Origin: Siphonodentalium dalli
Taxonomy: Eukaryota > Mollusca > Scaphopoda > Gadilida > Siphonodentaliidae
Direction: 5' to 3'
Assembly (NCBI GenBank): GCA_032622095.1
Contig: CP136065.1
Coordinates: forward strand, 53,131,949 to 53,195,948
Length of the DNA stretch: 64,000 bases
Shown piece by piece: positions 59,748 through 64,000 of the stretch (position 1 is its first letter; every line of letters begins with the position of its first letter). Made by a program: the position numbers and the translations under genes. The notes under the pieces are model-generated. The model was not told where the DNA came from. It did no database searches and saw only the letters and a program-made list of their open reading frames with translations.

Positions 59748-61020
59748 ATGAAAACAGAATATATGTTCCCCTGTGTATTTTTATAGCATAAGGATGAGCG
59801 CTGTTAAACTAATTAAACTAATTCTACATACGACTTATAGCAACCTGTAAATTCCCCCACTAGTGAATATGCGCGGAAAGCTCCATTCGCATGTTGCTGA
59901 TTGTGTCTGAACTGTGTATGATCTTTGATTCGATCGGCGCTCGTCATCTGAAATGTCACTGAGATCACATGCAGTGCCAATGTCCAATAAACTATTGACT
60001 ATTCTCTCCCACTCATAATCTTATGGTGTAATATTGAATTCGAGTCTTGGACACAAACAGAGTAGCGTCCTGGTCGTGGTTGACTTTACAAATTATCATG
60101 TTTGCCCGACATACTTAGTTTGGATTGGTCTAATTAATTGTATGGACTACGGAATGCATTCGTGGGTCAGATGTGTTGTTTAACATCGACATCACAATTA
60201 ATTACTTGAACATTTCGCGGCCGAGACAACGTAGGGATCAGCCCGTGAACGGGTCGCGGTATACCAATGGGCAATTGATCCCTGTGGCACACTTAGCGCC
60301 CTGTATGAATCCATCACTGACAATAGCGTTAGAGTAATACTCGGCCGCTGATTCGCCTAAGGAACCACGTCTACGATTGTCTGTAATGCCAGAGAGAAGC
60401 AATTCGATTATCCCTCTTTGTATTATTCTAATGCACCGAAAAGCTAGAAAAATAGAATTTTGTTGCTTGCTTTTTTATCATATATTTTTTGGCCATCATG
60501 CTACACTGCTCTTCTAAATTAAAGGCGCTCAATGCTCTCGCAGTGAGTAAATGTGAAAAATATAAAATATTGTACAACCAGCGTCGCTCAGAAGAACATG
60601 AGAAATAGACAGACGTTGTTCTTATATTCAATAGTGATAACTCTCCAATAATGAGATTTCGCATGCCAAAAATATTGTCATGTGAAAGTAGTGTTATGTG
60701 AAAAGTAGTGTTATTCAGTGGAATTGCCGATGCAAGTCCAATTAGTCCAATAAGATACCACAGTTTAATAAAAACTTGAGGGTAAAAGATAAAAGCATTG
60801 CAATACTGTTCATATTCATATTCAGACTAAATTATTTTAACTTACTACACGCTTAATGATGTTTTTTGACAAATGACAAATCGATGTAAGTTTTGCATAC
60901 ATAACAATGGTTTCAACGCGCGAAATGTCGATATTGGATAGCTATCAATAATGGATATAGGAACAAAGTTAATAAATTAATATATATATATAGAAGATTG
61001 TCAGACAGTAGTTTAGTAAT
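59748..61020. other. Unannotated sequence
   Basis: No gene or repeat boundary recognised. Confidence 0.35.
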
Positions 61021-61220
61021 TAGGCACATTCTAAATCTCGTTGAGTAAGATTTTACTCAACAAGTACTCAACATATGCGCAGTTATGGCCCCTAGCAACG
61101 TTGATTAAAACGTTGAGTAAACTATTTCTACTCAACAAATTGAGTAAAATATTTTCTCAACACTGAAAGTGAAATCACTCAACAATGGATTGATTTTGAT
61201 CAACAGTTGACTGAAAGATT
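61021..61220. repeat. ACTCAACA/TGTTGAGT-rich repeat, left part
   Basis: TTGAGTAA, ACTCAACA and their complements occur about ten times in both orientations. A matching block lies at 63742-63840, on the other side of the Helitron-like cluster. Confidence 0.65.
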
Positions 61221-61462
61221 TAGATTTCTCAGCTAAAAACGAGTGGGCTAGGAATATGTGTTGTTAGAATTCTCGATACTGAACTGGATATCCAGATTCT
61301 TTGTGGTGTCCATGAAAACCCGGCCTCAAAATATTTACTCTTTAATGAGGCGATGAACTTATGATGTTTCGACATACCTATCAGCCATCTCAATGTTGCA
61401 TTTATAGATCCAAAAATAATGTTGAAACGTAGATTTTAAACATCTCGAAATGACTACCATTA

Positions 61463-62191
61463 TCTCATATATATTTTGAAGACCTCTGTCTGTCTGTCTG
61501 TCTGTCATTGATACAAATCTACGATTCTCGGCCGATCGGGACGAAACTTGGTACGTGTGTGTAGTTTGACCAGGCGGTGGACGTTGTCGTATCGGCGAGC
61601 CCGTGTGGCGCCCGCTTCGCGCATGCGCAGACGAGATCTCGAAAACGGGTGGAGCTATCGACTTGAAATTTGCTATGTGAATGTACCTTGCCCCGGATAC
61701 GAATTTTATCGGGTCGCCGAGCCGTACGACGCCAGCTTCGCGCATGCGCAGACGAGATATCGGAAACGGGTGGAGCTATCGACTTGAAATTTGCTATGTG
61801 AATGTATCTTGCCCCGGATACGAATTTTATCGGGTCGCCGAGCCCGTGCGACGCCAGCTTCGTGCGTGCGCAGACCAGATCTCGGAAACGGATGGAGCTA
61901 TCGACTTGAAATTTGGTTTACAGACCAGATCTCAGAAACGGGTGGGCCGTGCGACGCAAGATTCGCGCATGCGCAGACCAGATCTCGGAAACGGGTGGAG
62001 CTATCGACTTGAAATTTGGTTTTTGAATAGCCCGGACTTGAAATTTGGTATGTGAATGTATCTTGCCCCGGATACGAATTTTATCGACGCCAGCTTCGCG
62101 CATGCGCAGACCAGATCTCGGAAACGGGTAGAGCTATCGACTTGAAATTTGGTTTTTGAATAGCCCGGACAACGTCGGGCTCATCGGCTAG
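61463..62191 (+). mobile_element. Helitron/Helentron-like element 1
   Basis: The left end is A|TCTCATATATATTTTGAAGA (61462|61463), and (TCTG)n follows at about 61484-61506. The interior is four to five imperfect ~110-bp tandem repeats, with GAGATCTCGGAAACGGGTGG, AGCTATCGACTTGAAATTTG and GCCCCGGATACGAATTTTAT blocks. The right end is a GCCCGGAC/GTCGGGC hairpin, then CTCATCGG and CTAG at 62188-62191. TC start, 3' hairpin and a CTAG end without target duplication are Helitron features. The internal GTCT-type microsatellite is seen in Helentron-derived DINE-1-like elements. It is non-coding. Confidence 0.75.
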
Positions 62192-62913
62192 TCTCATATA
62201 TATTTTGAAGACCTCTGTTTGTCTGTCTGTCTGTCTGTCTATCTGTCTGTATGTTTGTCTGTCATTGATACACATCTACGATTATCGACCGATCGGGACG
62301 AAACTTGGTACGTGTGTGTAGTTTGACCAGGCGATCGTCGTTGTCGTATTGGCGACGCCCGTGCAGCGCATGCGCAGACGAGATCTCGGAAACGGGTGGA
62401 GCTATCGACTTGAAATTTGCTATGTGAATGTACCTTGCCCCGGATACGAATTTTATCGGGTCGCCGAGCCAGTGCGACGCAAGCTTCGCGCATGCGCAGA
62501 CCAGATCTCGGAAACGGGTGGAGCTATCGTCTCATATATATTTTGAAGACCTCTGTCTGTTTGTCTGTATGTCTGTCATTTATACAAATCTACGATTCTC
62601 GACCGATCGGGACGAAACTTGGTACGCATGCGCAGACGAGATCTCGGAAACGGATGGAGCTATCGACTTGAAATTTGGTATGTGAATGTATCTTGCCCCG
62701 GATACGTATTTTATCGGGTCGCCGAGCTATCGACTTGAAATTTGGTATGTGAACGCCAGTTTCGCGCATGCGCAGACCAGATCTCGGAAACGGGTAGAGC
62801 TATCGACTTGAAATTTGGTTTTTGAATAGCCCGGACAACGTCGGGCTGGGTAGAGCTATCGACTTGAAATTTAGTTTTTTAATAGCCCGGACAACGTCGG
62901 GCTCATCGGCTAG
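62192..62913 (+). mobile_element. Helitron-like elements 2 and 3, nested
   Basis: Element 2 starts with TCTCATATATATTTTGAAGA at 62192, directly after the CTAG of element 1. A third 5' end (the same 20 bases) begins at 62530 without a preceding CTAG, interrupting a repeat unit. The block closes with two 3'-type hairpins (about 62828-62846 and 62884-62902), the second followed by CTCATCGGCTAG to 62913. The interior repeats are those of element 1. Confidence 0.7.
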
Positions 62914-63651
62914 TCTATTATATATTTTGGAAGAGATGTGTGTTTGTGTGTGTGTAATCGATGAACTCGAAAACGGCCAAGCCGATTTCGATGAAACTTG
63001 GTAGGTGGGGGTATTTTCGGCCGGGGAGTGACATAGGCCTATTAATTAGCCCGTGCGACATGACCTTCACCTTGAAATCGGGTAATTTCAAGGTCAAACG
63101 CCCGAATATCACGGGATTTCGATGAAACTGGGTATGTGGGGGGTACCTTCGGTCGGGGAGTGGCATATGCATATTGATTTGCCCATGCGACGTGACCTTG
63201 ACCTTGAAATCGGGTCATTTCAAGGTCAAATGCCCGAATATCACGGGATTTCGATGAAACTTGGTATGTGGGGGTACTTTCGTATGGGGAGTCTCATAAG
63301 CATATTCATTTACCCGTGCGACGTGACCTTGACCTTGAAATCGGGTCAATTCAAGGTAAAATCGCCAATTTTTATGGGATTTCGATGAAATGTTATACAT
63401 AGGGTTACTTTTGTCCACTGAGTGTTTTGGACGGGTCACCCCGACGGGTCACCCCGACTGACCTTGACCATCAAAATGATCAATTCAAGGTCAAATCGGG
63501 TAAAATCGGATGGATTTCGACGGGCACGTTTGTCGGGTACTTTTGTCCGGGCAGTGTTTTGGACTGGTCAAATCGTGACCCCACTTGACCTTGACCTTCA
63601 AAATGGACAATTCAAGGTCAAAGCCCGGACGAAGTCGGGTCACATTCTAGT
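62914..63651 (+). mobile_element. Helitron-like element 4, different interior
   Basis: It starts TCTATTATATATTTTGGAAG directly after CTAG and has a GTGTGT microsatellite in place of TCTG. Its interior is about five ~120-bp units with TTTCGATGAAACTTGGTA, GTGACCTTGACCTTGAAATC and TTCAAGGTCAAA. It ends with the hairpin GCCCGGACGAAGTCGGGT, CACATT and CTAG (63648-63651), followed by T. The ends match the other elements but the interior is another subfamily. Confidence 0.72.
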
Positions 63652-63741
63652 ATATATATATATACACAGTGTGTTTAAATAGAGTTATTGTTCTTATATC
63701 TTTTAATCAACGTGTCGATTAAATCCGAATCAGATATCCTG

Positions 63742-63840
63742 GTTTGTCATTGTTGAGTACCTCGTTACTCAACCTTTGAATACAAACCGCTCAACAAATT
63801 ATCACTCAACGTGTTGAGGAGAGATTTTAGTCAACAAGAT
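63742..63840. repeat. ACTCAACA-rich repeat, right part
   Basis: Several GTTGAGTA / ACTCAAC words, resembling 61021-61220. It is probably the continuation of the repeat into which the Helitron-like cluster was inserted, or a separate copy. Confidence 0.55.
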
Positions 63841-63887
63841 TGTCAGTTCAGTGCACATACTTGTAACTTGTAACGTGTTTTGTAAGT

Positions 63888-63960
63888 GCTTACAGAAGTC
63901 ACATGAGTCACGTGATCATTTGGCCTTACACAGATGAAGTTGTGAGTCACTTCTGTAAGC
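63888..63960. repeat. Hairpin near the window end
   Basis: GCTTACAGAAGTCAC pairs with GTCACTTCTGTAAGC, with GTAACTTGTAACG-like and CTGTAACACTTG words outside. It may be part of an element that continues beyond the window. Confidence 0.6.
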
Positions 63961-64000
63961 TGCTGTAACACTTGTCCCTCTCTGCCCCAAGAGTTACTAC

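Noticed and set aside
61359-62685. Overlapping frames of 60-128 codons on both strands
   Set aside because: All fall within the internal tandem repeats of the Helitron-like elements and repeat with them.

Overview
This window looks like the genome of an animal, most likely a marine invertebrate of the lophotrochozoan type (mollusc or a related phylum). The sequence is AT-rich and gene-poor, has no operon-like packing and is crowded with short transposons, foldback elements, satellites and broken LINE retrotransposons. The one clear host gene is an apparently single-exon Toll-like receptor, a gene type that is often expanded and intron-poor in molluscs and annelids. The phylum is an inference; I see no rRNA, tRNA or mitochondrial marker to fix it.

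Host genes. A Toll-like receptor lies at 52667-54999 on the + strand: signal peptide, four-cysteine LRR N-cap, leucine-rich repeats, LRR C-cap, one transmembrane helix and a cytoplasmic TIR domain. A single missing base in an A-run at 53716-53720 breaks its frame. Its upstream region contains a duplicated promoter-like segment. A second, weaker gene signal is a pair of small exons at 34459-34523 and 34802-34841, with a good start context, a GTGAGT donor and a consensus TACTAAC branch point; its product is not recognised.

Retrotransposons. Five LINE fragments are visible: an ORF2 C-terminus at 10391-10654 (+), an ORF1 at 17338-18744 (+), an ORF2 endonuclease domain at 23898-25745 (+), a reverse-transcriptase body with one nonsense codon at 48770-50488 (-), and another ORF2 C-terminus at 57653-57859 (-). 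The ORF1 and endonuclease copies are each split by a short DNA transposon, and the reading frame resumes on the far side.

DNA transposons. About fourteen non-autonomous elements are flanked by TTAA, or a one-base variant of it, as piggyBac-type elements are. They fall into several families with different terminal inverted repeats. Several families with distinct termini carry the same internal cassette: a 69-nt palindrome, an AT-rich spacer, and a second palindrome. Two copies of another family sit head to head around one shared TTAA and form a 1-kb inverted repeat. Tc1/mariner-like TA elements, long hairpins at 45.6 and 58.2 kb, and a head-to-tail cluster of Helitron/Helentron-like elements at 61.5-63.65 kb complete the set.

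Tandem repeats include a ~140-bp array (3.6-5.9 kb), a 49-bp satellite with 387-bp higher-order periodicity (7.5-8.7 kb), a 31-bp array (25.75-26.13 kb), a 36-bp minisatellite (37.5-38.0 kb) and several microsatellites. The remaining intervals, listed individually, show no gene that can be supported.
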